Part shown: piece after piece, positions 23,818 through 35,531 of the stretch
Position numbering within the stretch: position 1 is the stretch's first letter
Layout: the number at the start of each line of letters is the position of its first letter
From: Oidiodendron maius Zn
Lineage: Eukaryota > Ascomycota > Leotiomycetes > Myxotrichaceae
Length of the DNA stretch: 64,000 nucleotides
Direction of reading: 5' to 3'
Assembly (NCBI GenBank): GCA_000827325.1
Contig: KN832885.1
Span: 682,001-746,000 of the forward strand
Translations under genes and position numbers: made by a program
Notes under the pieces: model-generated
The model's input: the letters and a program-made list of their open reading frames with translations, nothing else
Databases searched by the model: none
Told to the model about the DNA's origin: nothing

Positions 23818-24349
23818 TGCGACGAGGTTTATTAGTGAAGTTTGGAGGGGTTAAAGATCTACGTAAGTCTCTGAGAATAATAATGCTATCAAATTGCGGT
23901 TTCTTACCATTAAGATGTCCACTATGAATGATCTTAGAACAAGGTTCATGTATTCGCCGACCTCGTGACGACAACGATACTCTTCTTGAGACGAAACTCT
24001 TTGTCGGACTTCGGCGCGGGTGCAATTAGCTTCGGACCGAAGTAGAAGCCGCCCCGAAATCAGACTTCCGCGCAGAGTGTATTGCTTGTGTATGAAACGA
24101 AACCCAGAACCCATGGAGAGGCGCTAATCAGATATATTGTAGCACGGCAAATGAATTGGATGTGAACTGTGAACTGTGCAGAAGTCCCATTCATTATCCA
24201 CATGCAGCTTGTATATATGGATTGAGTGCTAGTGTGATTTGGTATAACATAGAATATGATATATATTTTCAAGTGCAGATTGAATTAGACATATAAATTA
24301 GACTCTACTGTAACTATGTATTATCCCTGTTCTACTAGATTTTTGAGTG
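23818..24349. promoter_or_regulatory. Promoter region of the monooxygenase, with a perfect CGG-N-CCG palindrome
   Basis: The 13-base palindrome CTTCGGACCGAAG at 24030..24042 sits about 210 bases upstream of the monooxygenase start. A CGG/CCG pair with 1-base spacing is the type of site bound by Zn2Cys6 dimers. A related core, TCGGGCCGA, occurs at 26642..26650, before the dioxygenase-like gene. No gene is seen in this stretch. Confidence 0.4.
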
Positions 24350-24904
24350 GTGTTTGATCCTGTCAAATCCATCAGTATTTAAGTCAAATATATGAGAACT
24401 GTTGTAGATCATAACTTACACACCACACTTCGTAGAGTTTGATTCTTAAGCCAGAAATCGTCCATTCTATAACAATCCTTGCAGTAAAACTGACTTCGGC
24501 CTCCTTCCCACTCCCAGCTACGGCCACAAGTCTTCCAATTAACATCAAATCTTGCCCTTCAGCATCGCTTGCGTACACCTTGATAACCTGGTGGCGTCGA
24601 CTTTTAATACTCTCCCAAGCACGCTCCCTTGACTTTGAGATGGCTATACGTTGATTTTTAGTCTTTTCTCTTACCTTTAGTATATAAAAAGTCCCTGAAT
24701 TATAGAGCACGTACCTTCAAATCCGATTGATTTGCCTGTTGCTGCAGCCATGACGCCAAACTCCGTGAAGATTTCTCCTGCCAATTTGTTCCCAGAATTT
24801 GGATCTGGCAGATCAACAATCGCGAAAAATTTAGCAATTAAGCCTTTCACATCATCAGATATGACTATAAAGGGCCAACTTGTGTTCTTCAAAGCAGTAT
24901 CCAT
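24350..24904 (-). CDS. Small SnoaL-like protein
   Basis: Exon 1 is 24715..24904 and exon 2 starts at 24643 (intron GTACGT...TATAG). Translation reads MDTALKNTSWPFIVISDDVK, then AISKSRERAWESIKSRRHQVIKVY, then AVAGSGKEAEVSFTARIVIEW and IKLYEVW. The alternating strand pattern and length (about 146-155 residues) fit an NTF2/SnoaL-like dimeric cup fold. The 3' end is uncertain. The frame runs to 24384 without a further intron (149 residues), but a GTGTAAGT donor after EVW and a TTTGACAG acceptor offer an alternative ending near 24350. It is the second SnoaL-like gene of the cluster, and the two flank the monooxygenase. Function is unknown. Confidence 0.65.
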
Positions 24905-25214
24905 TGTTTACTAATACGTTTTCAATGTGAACGGCTTAGGCGCCATAAAATATAAATTATCTGTTTCCGTGCGTGGATATTTAAATGACTATTAGTAATT
25001 ATACGCTGCGCGTTATACGGACTTATTGCTACGAGGCATCATCGTTGAACAAGGAAAACCTATTCTCGGTTGAAAAATTACTTCCGGCCGGGCTCGGTGG
25101 TAGAAGTGAGACAGGTCCCCAGTATTTCCGGCGACGAGAGATGCCCCTCCGTCCTTCTCACATGTTAGATATCTAATTGAATCTTTTCTTGATACTTGTT
25201 CTCACTGAGAAAAT
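24905..25214. other. Divergent promoter, SnoaL-like (-) and FAH (+)
   Basis: About 310 bases; no gene seen. GC-rich CCGGCCGG and TTCCGG stretches occur between 25080 and 25135, but no clear paired site. Confidence 0.45.
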
Positions 25215-26293
25215 ATGTCTAAATTTCAACGATTGATCAGATTTGAGGATCCGCAGGGCCAAGTACACTATGGTGAACTGGATGGTTGCAACGTAGACGA
25301 TTCGGGTTACGAAGGGCTCGAAGTACAGACCTACAATGGATCATCGCCTTGGTCTAGCGATTTTTATTCTACAGGGGTGAAGGCAACTATTAGGAAGGTG
25401 CGTGAACCAACAATATATGCTTTGACATATTGGAACTAAAGAAGTTTGGAGGTGTTGTGCCCAATTCCTTACACCCCTATTATCATCGGAGTCGGTCTTA
25501 ACTACAGGAAACATGCGGAAGAAGCGGGCGTAAGTTCTCATAAGCCTATGCTCAGTATGGCTTGGGAAGTTTACTCTTCGGATAGTTTCCAATCCCAAAA
25601 TATCCTGTCACCTTTACAAAATATGCCGGTAGGAGCCTTCTCTTCCTATATACACAATTGGCGATTCTGAACTCATTTTGCGAAGATTCGCTTGCTGGAC
25701 CGTATGAAGACATTCCCATAAGTGAAGATGCGACTCAGCTTGACTTTGAAGTAAGATAATTATAATAGTTATCTCATAACCAGCATACAACTTATGGTAT
25801 TTTCCAGGGCGAGCTTTGTATCATTATTGGCCAGACATGCAAGAACCTGTCGCCAGCTGACAACCCTCTTGATTACGTCCTTGGCTATACTGCTGGAAAT
25901 GACATTTCCTCGCGCTTCTGGCAAATCGACAGAGATCGCTCAGGTGGACAGCATGGGTACGCAAAGTCGTTCGACAAATTTGCGCCGATCGGTCCAGTTC
26001 TCTGCTCAACTTCGCAAATTCCTGACCCAGCTAAACTTCGCCTCAAAACGACAGTAAATGGAGTAGAGAAGCAAAATACCGGAGTTGACGATTTGATATT
26101 CGACGTTTCTGCGATTATTAGACACCTGACCCGAGGGAGGACCTTGAGGGCGGGGACAGTGATCATGACAGGCACGCCGAGCGGAGTTGCAGCTTTTGAG
26201 AATCCACCCGGATGGCTAAAAGATGGAGACGTGGTTCAAATTGAAATTTCTGGAATTGGAAGTATTGAAAATAGAATGGTCTTTGAGTACTGA
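25215..26293 (+). CDS. Fumarylacetoacetate-hydrolase (FAH) family enzyme
   Basis: Five exons (25215..25397, 25452..25529, 25586..25628, 25686..25750, 25808..26293) give 284 residues. FAH_hydrolase landmarks are IIGVGLNYRKHAEEAG, PVTFTKYAD, the metal ligands Glu123 and Glu125 in DFEGELCIIIG (joined across an intron) and Asp155 in GYTAGNDISSRFWQ. KSFDKFAPIGPVL, VSAIIRHLTRG and MTGTPSGV near the end complete the pattern. The family cleaves C-C bonds of diketo acids or decarboxylates and isomerises oxo-enoates in meta-cleavage pathways (e.g. 4-oxalocrotonate decarboxylase and 2-hydroxyhepta-diene-dioate isomerase relatives). Beside a dioxygenase-like VOC protein it is a good candidate for processing a ring-opened product. 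Confidence 0.9.
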
Positions 26294-26967
26294 ATAATGG
26301 AGATTGAATGCTCGTTCTATTTCAACTCTTCGAAACTAGCTATGACAAGAGCGACACGCCAATAAAGATAAATAGTAACAGCACTTCATAATATATCTAC
26401 AGGTATAGACGCTATGCAATTGATAGTTATTTACACTATATGTTAAATCATACTCATCAAGTTACCTGTTTTCCTTCGTCTATTTCTCTAAATGAGATGA
26501 AACGTCAAAATGCTTTCTTTGCGACCACATACGCAGTAGCACATTACGTTGTGCAACTACGACCAAGAACTCAAATAATGCGGAGCCTAGTGAAACTGTG
26601 ATGCGCTGTATCAAGTGAATATCAAAGTCAGTTTTACTTGCTCGGGCCGAACTACATCATAGAGGTCCGATAATGAAAGTGGAGTATACTGGCGGACCTC
26701 CGTGATGTTCGCAACTCGGATCTCTGTACGTTGTCTTTACAATCGAAAATAGGGTTACTCGGCATTTGATACTTCATATTGGTGCCACAGTTTCGCGGAT
26801 GCTCCATGTATATGCATTACCCTTTATATATACCAATTTCGTTCCTATTTAACCCCTTTTAGCTGCTCATTTTACTCCCTAGACGGATGGCAACGCGAGC
26901 TTAAGCGTCTTGACGTACCGTTACTGATTTCCATATTCCATCAGTCCCCACTCATATCGATTTCACA
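26294..26967. promoter_or_regulatory. Promoter region of the dioxygenase-like gene with TCGGGCCGA site
   Basis: Intergenic stretch of 670 bases. TCGGGCCGA (26642..26650) is a CGG-N1-CCG palindrome matching the one at 24030..24042. A further CGGACCTC stretch lies at about 26693. A TATATATA run at 26825..26832 may be the core promoter. No gene. Confidence 0.35.
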
Positions 26968-27567
26968 ATGTCACCCTCAGCAACAGAGGTTAGTATTGCA
27001 AGTAAGGGCCAGGATAAAGTCCTCAGTCCTAGTTCCCTAGCCCATGTCGTCCTCCGTACCGCCAGATATCAGGAACTCGTCGACTTTTGGACTATGTTTC
27101 TCGGTGCGACTATAACACACAAAGATGATACTCTTGCTTTTCTGCGTTATGATGAAGAGCACCACCGAATTGCCATCATTGCAGTTCCCGGTACTTTGCC
27201 ACGTGCAGGTACAACAGCAGGACTTCACCACATTGCTTTCTCATATAGCACATTGGCAGACTTGCTTCAAGCATATAGACAACGCAAAGCATTGGGTGTG
27301 ATGCCTAAATGGTCTGTGAACCATGGACCGACGACAAGTATTTACTACGAGGATCCGGATGGGAATCTGGTCGAGACACAAGTTGATAACTTCGAAACGT
27401 CGGAGGAGGCAAATGACTTTATGTCGGGGCCATTATTTGCAGAAAATCCAGTAGGAACAGATTTTAATCCAGAAGAGTTGTATCAGACAATGCAGAGCGG
27501 TGTTGCTGATGGCGAATTGAAGAAACGAGTTGAGATTGGTCCTCGATCAATGCCCGCTGGACTCTGA
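26968..27567 (+). CDS. VOC-superfamily extradiol-dioxygenase-like protein
   Basis: Single exon, 199 residues. The vicinal-oxygen-chelate fold is seen as LAHVVLRT (His26), a beta-alpha repeat, GLHHIAFSY (His88) and YYEDPDGNLVETQ (Glu136), giving the 2-His-1-Glu metal set of type-I extradiol dioxygenases and glyoxalases. The phrase HGPTTSIYYEDPDGN is typical of biphenyl-2,3-diol dioxygenase-like fungal proteins. At 199 residues it is a single-module form, smaller than bacterial BphC (about 290). Placed next to the FAH gene and monooxygenase, aromatic ring cleavage is the simplest hypothesis; an isomerase or glyoxalase role remains possible. Confidence 0.85.
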   Translation: MSPSATEVSIASKGQDKVLSPSSLAHVVLRTARYQELVDFWTMFLGATITHKDDTLAFLRYDEEHHRIAIIAVPGTLPRAGTTAGLHHIAFSYSTLADLLQAYRQRKALGVMPKWSVNHGPTTSIYYEDPDGNLVETQVDNFETSEEANDFMSGPLFAENPVGTDFNPEELYQTMQSGVADGELKKRVEIGPRSMPAGL

Positions 27568-28197
27568 GGTGAAGAAGCAAGAAAGGATATTTAAACTGAG
27601 CTCTATAGACGCTCAGTTGTGCCGCCATGTTTAGTGTATGCTCAGAATTGCCTCCTGGCTTTGTGGTATTGCGTTTAATCTCTTTGTATTTACATATAAA
27701 TATTCATACCTATCCTGCTCTCAATCAGTGGTACAGCAATATTGTAGATAGCAAATTGCCATGGCTCAATGTATATTATAGATAATGATTCACTAAGCAT
27801 GGAATATACACTCCTCTGACTGACTGGTCATAATGCCAGTGAGATATTACCACCCCTTTATCACGACATACATCCCACGCCACCGCTGCATCAGCCACTT
27901 ATCATGTTTACCGTGTAAACCTTATTCCGCTAAATTAGTCCAGTCGTCTCAAATCTCTCTTGCAAAACGTTACTTCCTATCTTCGGCAGTTAGTGTTTAG
28001 ATGCGTTGGCCTCTCCTCCAGTGTACAGACTACGATCATAGCGAATAGGGCTCAACAAGATGAAGGTGTTTTCCGCTATGTACGTGGATGGATTCGTCGA
28101 CCATGTCTATGTCGATGTCCACAATTAGAAGCTTTAGGTGGCTCATCGATAAATTCGTCCTGATTTTGTGGTTTTGGATGGCGTCCAAAGGGGAGGC
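27568..28197. other. Intergenic between convergent genes
   Basis: No gene supported in this 630-base spacer between the VOC gene (+) and the regulator gene (-). Confidence 0.5.
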
Positions 28198-30887
28198 TCA
28201 AGGGTATGATACCCCACCAAGACTAGATATCTCAGCTGTTCCCATGGCAGAAAAGACATTCCATCCTTCCATATCAAAGTCAAGGGCACTCAATGTGTCA
28301 AGCTATTATATGTAATAATCAGGGCTCCTGCACCAGGTGAAAAAAGGGCCATGACTCACATCATTCCAGCTCTCTGAATTTGGACGCGCTAGTTCGGCCC
28401 ATGAGTTGTCCGATGCTGCTCCTTCAGTTGCAGGTCGCTCCTTTGCTTTTTTAACAGTTGCACGTGCCATCGCAGCTACCTCTCGTGTGAAAGGGAAAGC
28501 AAGTTCATTTGAAGTCATGAACTCTAAGTGCCCAAAATGCCCTGCCGCAATATCAAGAAGTGCAACATCTGATTGTGCTGCTTGAGATGACGGTCTGATC
28601 AAGATCGAAACAAAAAGGTTAATGAGCCCGACCATAGGATAATAAAAAGTAAGCCTATATAGAAGTTAGAGAAGAGTATAACTTTAAAAGGGATGAGAAG
28701 CTGATTGTACGGTGCAGGAGAGGCAACATTAATTTCGATATGCCTTGTGGTAAGAATTATATTTCGCGCGGCCTGGGCCACAGTTTCTGTGCTGACAGAT
28801 ACTTGGTCTCGGAAAACTTTGTTAGCCTCAGTGCCGAATATAACTGAAATCCATGGGTAGGTGAAGATTGTGTGAACTGCCATCAGGCTGCCATAGTAGG
28901 CGAAATGCAGGTATAGTACACAGTCACGGTTTCTGGAGCCTGATACTATTAGAAATGCTTTCGAGTTTCCGATTCGCAATGTGACAGGTAGTTCTTCTCG
29001 CCATTGCTGTAGTTGTTGGTCCAAAATTCGTACGGTTTCGATCACATCCTCCGTGCTGCGCCGAAAGGCACTAACGGAACCAAGTTTCTTGGAGATCTGT
29101 GAGGCAATCTGCGCGTGTTTAATGGCATGTGTGAATATTTCAATATCGATCGTGCTGCCAGACACAATTGTAGTGGGTATTTGGCAGCTAATGTCGTCGT
29201 CATCAATAGCCTACGTTGATAATAAGTAGGTGAGAGGGTGACAAGAAGGAGTAACTCACCGAAGGACGTCCCGAACGATTAATAATAGCCTTTTCGCAAC
29301 AGTATATTGCCCAAAAAAGCCAATTACGATGTATTATTTCCGACTCAGGAAGATTCCACAACCTTGCCGGTTGCCGATGAAGCCCTTTGGACTGCGCAAG
29401 TCTAGCAGCGCATGAACAAATCATGTACTCCAACGCAGGGCTTCCCAATCCTTCTGCATAAAAGGCCTATAAATGAGTTAATATTTGGTTAGAAAATATA
29501 TCATGCAAACTCTTACCATGAGGGCCAATGCTTGGACTGCAGAGAGGCCTGTGGGGGTATATAGAAGCTCTGTGTGAACCGATAAAGCATTCTCGAAATA
29601 TTGCCATGCTTGTGATTGTGCCTCACCGAAGGTAATCGATGTATTTTTTGACAGGATGACGCGACATCCCGATGCATATACTGTATTTCGTAGTGCGAAC
29701 CAGGAAACATCATCTTCGAAATCAGCATCCTGGGCAAACTGCGACTTGAGCCGCGCCTCGAATGTAGGACGGTGGACAACGCCAAACGCAGCGTAGTGGC
29801 ATTCTTCAAAGTATGCTTCATTTGGCACAGTATTGTCAATATTTTTAAGCTAATGTGAGCAGTTTCTTACCTTGGCTATATAACCAGGCGGTCTCCAAAT
29901 CAAGTTCCGGTGCTTTATGTCGACTCATAGAACCCTGGAGTTTCAATCGTTTAGTCCATCCTAATGTCAACCCCTTTGCGCTTTCTTGGAAACCCGATGT
30001 TTCTGTTCTCTCGCATACCCATTTTATGCCCGGATTTGAACAAATGGATAACCAAGATCCAGGTCCTAGTTGTGGCTTTAGCGAACAGAAATGAATCATA
30101 TTGCAGAGGATACTGACCGTGGTGCTCCCAGTTTACCTACTAACAACATTAGCTGGAAACATATAGGCACGGGGCGCATTACATTATCTGGAGAAAGAAT
30201 ACTCTCTTCCTTATCAATTGGCGCCCTCGACGTTGCTGGAGTCAAAGGATCTTCGCTGTGGCAAATGATATTCGGCAGTGGTCCTACTGACGGCCTTGTG
30301 CCTGTTGATGGCGGCGTACACAAAATCGACCGAGGGGTCTCAATGCTCGTCACGGGAAGATTTCTGTCAGTATCCTGAAGGCTGATCTTATCGCTGTGGC
30401 TATGGGCTATGGAAACGCCGTCTGGAGATCTATAGTTGGTATGTTCATGCACGTTGTATTGACCAACCGAATGGCTCGGCCTATGGTAATCTGGCGAAGG
30501 AGGTGCTTGCATGTGCTGAAACGAGTTTGGGTCGTGGAACTGTCCACTGTGATCATGATTCTTTGTTGTTTGGAGGAGCGCTTCCATTTGTTCCAATCTG
30601 CGCTCTAACATAGGATTGATACTGCTGCTTCGCTTCCCTTTCCTCCTTTGAGGCGGGGGATAGACACATTCCTTCCCATGATCCTATAGAATAATATAAG
30701 CAGCTGGTCAGTGCGGCATGTATTTACTCTACCCACAATACAGTTCTTGCATCGAATTCCGCCAGAGCCTCATAAAGGTTAGCAAGTTACACTGCACAGG
30801 ATATTGGCCTTTACATTTAACTTTCCGTGCACGGCAGCAGCTGCACGCATTCGCGCACTTCGGCGGGTGAATCGGCTGATAGCTCAT
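28198..30887 (-). CDS. Zn2Cys6 transcription factor with fungal_trans domain
   Basis: Nine exons are proposed: 30798..30887, about 30737..30751, 30137..30683, 29871..30065, 29517..29815, 29260..29466, 28711..29210, 28360..28654 and 28198..28302, giving about 750 residues. The zinc cluster begins CANACSCCRARKVKCKGQYP in exon 1 and continues CKNCI in a tiny exon and DHGKECVY in exon 3, giving C-x2-C-x6-C...C-x2-C-x6-C. The middle domain has GPGSWLSICSNPGIKWV, AYFEECHYAAFGVVHRPTF and ALEYMICSCAARLAQSKGLHR, typical of the fungal_trans dimerisation and effector region. All junctions from exon 3 on keep frame. The boundary before CKNC lacks an AG at the expected place (see findings). It is probably the nuclear pathway-specific regulator of the surrounding cluster (inference). 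Confidence 0.82.
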
Positions 30888-31625
30888 GGCGAGAGATACC
30901 TAAGATCGTCAGATATAAGTACTACCACAATGTCAGAATCTACCGAAGGATCAAAAGCAAGTCGGCTAGATTTCTCACTCACTCGAGATGTCATCCAAGA
31001 CTGCATGGTGTAGGGTATCAGCGATCTCTAGCCGAGAAGCGGGGTCCTTGTTCAGGGTGACACAATGCTCTAGGCAGCCGCCGTGCAGTCCAGCTACAGC
31101 CTTTACGTGGCTATCCTTATCGAGCAAGAGCAATCACTTTCGTCCATTGAAATCGAGTATAAAATATGTTACAATGTAAATAACGGTGTGAAATGACGAC
31201 CGCGCATTTACTTGTCCCAATGATGATATCAGTCATCTATTGTCAGCCCCTTATGGTTACTCCAGGGCTTTACGTTACACTCAGGTGTAATCCCCTGCGT
31301 GTACTAATTTCAGTACGGGTTGTTGTCGCAAGATCCTACGAGAATCGGACAGTGGTGAGTCCGAAGGCCGAGTCTTGTCACACCAGGAATCCCTTCTGCC
31401 GTGTACGGACGCTAGGCACCTTCCCCTGGTTGAACAAGAACTTCCTCTGGATATAAAAGAGAAGGCAGAATATTATAATCATGTCTCACACTAGTTGGAT
31501 AAGAGAGGGTACAAAATATTGTCCTTTAGAGGGACAGCAGAATATCGGACTCATCACTTGTTCCCTTCAAAAATATCACTCTATGAATTTTTTCCAGTAA
31601 CAATAAAGATTACCAATTGTCCAAA
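30888..31625. other. Divergent promoter region, regulator (-) and MFS (+)
   Basis: No supported gene. A TCGG-N12-CCGA arrangement lies around 31346..31365, of unknown meaning. Confidence 0.4.
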
Positions 31626-33346
31626 ATGTTAAGCAATAAATCGCAAGCGTCCGATCTTAAGAAGGTAGAAGACTATCTTTTCACTGCCGGGGAGCCGGAA
31701 TCACGACACAGAGAGGATGTTATGGTCCTGGACATTAGTGATGCCAAAGCAGATGGTCCAACCCATCTTAAGCTTGCTTGCAACGGCCACGTAGCAGTTT
31801 CTCAACCATTCTGCAACGAATATATACTAAAAGTTTATTAGACCGTGCTGGTTCCCCAACCATCGGACGATCCCAATGATCCCTTGAACTGGTCTGGCAC
31901 GAAGAAAGGTCTAATTCTTGGTACCATCTCAGTTGCCGCTTTCTTAGCTGAATTTCAGTGCACAACTGGCAATCCATGCATTCTACTCCAAGGTGCCGAG
32001 TGGGGAATCTCTCCTGACCATGTTAACTACGCAAATAACCTGAACGTTCTCATGGTGTAAGACTCATCACTGAATACATTATTGTTTTATTACTAACGTA
32101 TTAAACAGTGGTGTTGGTGGCGTTTTTTGGATCCCGTTGATATCTGTTTGCGGTCGAGCGCCGGTTCTATTGTACGCTTGTCTTGCTGGCACCCTTTTCA
32201 CACTAGGATGTATATTGGCTCCCTCTTTCTCCGTGTTCTATAGTCTGCGAACAATCCAGGCATTTTTCCTTACTGCTCTCCAGACAATTGGGCTTGCTTT
32301 CATTCAAGACATGTTCTTCTTCCATGAACATGCTAAGAAGATAGGGATCTGGACATCATGCTTCATCATATCTCCTTATTTTGGACCCCTACTCGCAAAT
32401 TTCGTGTTATGGAGCACAAATTCATGGAGAGCGGCATATTGGATGGTATTTGGACTAGGCTGTCTCGTCCTGGGCCTCGTCTTACTCTTCGTCGATGAGC
32501 CCTGGTATAGACGGGACATTGCGCCCGAAAATCAACCCACTAAGGGGAGCCGACTTTCTAGAGTTCTCGGACTATGGCAGGTCAAACATCACGCTGGCTA
32601 TTTCTTAGGTCCAGGTAAAGCTTATCGACGGCTGCTATATGTTTTGTTGAAGCCCATAATGCTGCCAATTATGATATACTAGTAAGTGTCCGCATCCTGA
32701 CGAAGAATATCATCTTGATAATGATAGCTGCTTCACGTTCATGTGGGCTGTGGGAATTAACCAGAGTTCTTCAATTCTTTTTGCCACCCCAGTTGCCGCA
32801 GGCGGGTATGGCTTCACTGATCGTTCACTGGGATTCATATACTTTACGCCTGTTGTTGCTATCATCATTGGTGAAGCATTTGGCCATTTTTTCAATGATT
32901 ACCTCTTCGCCCGCTATATTCGAATCCATAGCGGCATCTTCCAACCAGAGGCTCGACTGCCGTCAAATTACATAGCAGCCGTATTCATGATCCCAGGCAT
33001 CGTTCTAGTGGGTCAGGCACTGCACAAGCATCTACACTATGTCGCGATTATTATGGGATGGGGCATGTTTGTCTTCGGTTGTATGGTTGCCTCAGTGGCT
33101 ATAACGGCGTATGCCTTAGATTCATATCCTACTGGCTCTGGAGAAGTGTCTGGATTAATCAACTTCTCGCGAATTATCGGTGGATTTGCAGTGCCTTATT
33201 TTCAACAACCCTGGGGCCTTACTGATGGTTACAATATCACCTTTGGAGTTCAAGCTGCTATCATCGGGTTTGCACTTTGGATCCTTGTCTGCATCCACGT
33301 ATTTGGTGCACGGCTGAGGGCGCGGGGTGGGACGCTGGACAGTTAA
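31626..33346 (+). CDS. MFS transporter, DHA-type
   Basis: Four exons (31626..31790, 31842..32056, 32109..32681, 32728..33346) give 523 residues. It has a hydrophilic N-terminus, then PQPSDDPNDPLNWSGTKK, the standard lead-in to helix 1 of fungal drug:H+ antiporter-type MFS proteins. Further landmarks are LNVLMVGVGGVFWIPL, the loop-2/3 segment CGRAPVLLY, FIQDMFFFHEHAKKIG, YFGPLLANFV and SWRAAYWMV. The second half includes a charged loop and ALDSYPTGSGEVSGLINFSRIIGGF. It has about twelve helices and should lie in the plasma membrane. It could export a toxic intermediate or import a substrate; direction is not decidable from sequence. It is adjacent to and divergent from the regulator. Confidence 0.9.
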
Positions 33347-33791
33347 TGGGGATCGGTGATGGGACTAAAGAATAGATTGTGCACAGGGTAGAAAAAGTTG
33401 ACCGTTATCTGCTTGTACTAAATATTTCCCGAATCTACAATAACTTGTGATGATATATTCTTCTAGAATGCATGCAGCGCATTTGTTGTCACGGTGGGGC
33501 TCTAGGGATCTATGCCGCATATGCCCGCAATCCTGACAGTCGACGGGATATACAATGCGGGGTATTCCCATAGCTAGCTCACGGTCCCACATTCCGTGGG
33601 GTTGTAAGCCCTTCTCACTGTGGATCCTCTTTCTGTCCCCTGAAGTGAGACAGCCTCCGAACATCCGCGAGCCGTCGCTTGCCGAGAGTTGGGGCAAGTT
33701 GTTTCAAGATGACACGGGTTTGCCTGGGTGTCTCCTTATTACTTCAAGAATAATGAATAGTAGCAAGAAGCAACACGGTAATTGAACCAAG
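33347..33791. other. Intergenic before E1-alpha
   Basis: No gene supported; an opposite-strand frame at 33365..33697 has no domain. Confidence 0.5.
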
Positions 33792-35360
33792 ATGCTGTCA
33801 TTACGATACCAGTCACGCTGCGGTCCACTATTGCGGCTCCCGCTGACACCAACTCTACGACACAAAATATTCGTGCGATGGGCATCTGTTACAGCCTCAG
33901 AAGATGCACCGTCAGTTCCGTGAGTAGTATAAACGTTAAACCATAAAAGACAATCATTTGATGACTAAAAATTTAGACGCTTTCCTGGGGCAGTCAAAAG
34001 TCCTCTCGTAACATCCATGGATTTCCTGGAACCATTAACGCTGCCAAGAATACCAACATACCGAGTTATGAGCGATGACGGCTCTCTGGAGGACCCAAAT
34101 CGAGCTGAACCAGATGTTACAAATGAGCAGGTACTTACATGGTACAAAAATATGTTAACAGGTGGGATCAAAAGCCAATGGATGACAATTTATAGGTAAC
34201 TGACTTCATGTAGTGAATATATTAGACTCCATCATGTTCGAGGCCCAGAGACAAGGTCGTTTGAGTTTCTACATGGTGTGTACATTATATATGCGTAAAT
34301 CCTTCCTAAGCTGATGTGACTGAATAGGTATCTGCTGGAGAAGAAGGCATTACCGTTGGGTCGGCCGCGGCTTTAGAACGCGACGACATTATTACTTGCC
34401 AATATCGAGAGACTGGAGTCTACCAACAACGAGGCTTTACGCTCAAAGATTTTATGAGTCAATTATTCTCAAATCGACATGATCCTGGTAAGGGACGGAA
34501 TATGCCAGTTCACTACAGTGGAAGGGAGAAAGTTGGAGCAGTAAGTCCTCTGAGGTTATTTAAAGAATGTCATATTAATGTGCGTTCCCTAGCATGCCGT
34601 AGCTTCCACACTCGGAACACAGATACCTCATGCCACCGGTGTTGGATATGCTCTGAAAATGCATGCCAAGGAGAATCCCACGGATCCTCCACGAGTTGCA
34701 GCCTGCTATTTCGGAGAGGGAGCAGCAAGTGAAGGAGATTTCCATGGTGCTCTTAATGTAGCCGCCACAAGAGATTGTCCCGTGATATTCATGTGCCGTA
34801 ATAATGGGTTCGCAATATCAACTCCGACGACAGAGCAATATCGTGGCGATGGCATCGCTAGTCGGAGCATTGGATATGGCATTGATAGTCTCCGAGTCGA
34901 TGGCACTGATATCTTCGCCGTTTATGAAGCTACCAGAGAAGCTCGTCGAAGAGCATTGGAAGGAGGCGGTCGTCCGATTCTCCTTGAATTCATGAGCTAC
35001 CGCGTTCAGCACCATAGTACGAGTGATGATAGTTTTGCCTACCGAACTCGGAGTGAAGTGGAAAATTGGAAGACTCGATATAATCCCATTACTCGGCTCA
35101 GAAAGTGGCTAGAGAAGAAGAATCTGTGGGACGAAATAATGGAAAAGAACACCAGAAATGAGATACGCAGAGCAATGCTACAGGAACTCACAGCAGCCGA
35201 AAAGGAGAAGAAGGCCCCTCTGAAGTCGATTTTCACAGATGTTTATGCTGAACTTACAGAGGAAGCGGAATCTCAGAGGCAGGAGCTCAGGAGAATTATG
35301 TTGAAATATCCTGAGGAGTATGATACGGATAATTACGAGGGTGGCATAAAAGGCCTGTAA
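33792..35360 (+). CDS. 2-oxoacid dehydrogenase E1 component, alpha subunit (branched-chain type, mitochondrial)
   Basis: Five exons (33792..33919, 33977..34161, 34214..34275, 34328..34540, 34593..35360) give 451 residues. The N-terminus is Arg-rich and free of acidic residues for 30 residues, as in mitochondrial presequences. Landmarks of branched-chain E1-alpha are YRVMSDDGSL, QGRLSFYMVSAGEEG, QYRETGVYQQRGF, and the thiamine-diphosphate/Mg motif GEGAASEGD (237-245) with RNN (265-267). The phosphorylation-loop region YRVQHHSTSDDS is also intact. It decarboxylates 2-oxo acids with the beta subunit and passes the acyl group to a lipoyl domain. It is convergent with the beta gene, only 171 bases apart, and lies next to a lipoyl protein gene, so these are either the housekeeping BCKDH genes or cluster-dedicated paralogues. 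Confidence 0.94.
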
Positions 35361-35531
35361 TGTTGAGCAATGTCGACAGAGGTCATTACATGAGAATTTC
35401 CTGTGCGACAACATTTAAATTCCAGCAAGAAGTAGAGTAGACATTCATAGCTGCGAAAATTTATTTGCAAAAGGTTTAAAAGTGTGATCGATGCTTCTTC
35501 CATTAAACAAATGTGAACCTCGAATCACTGT

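Noticed and set aside
28623-28720. Frameshift in the regulator between PAPYNQ and MVGLINL
   Set aside because: A standard intron (28655..28710, GTACAA...TATAG) restores the frame, so no damage is needed here.
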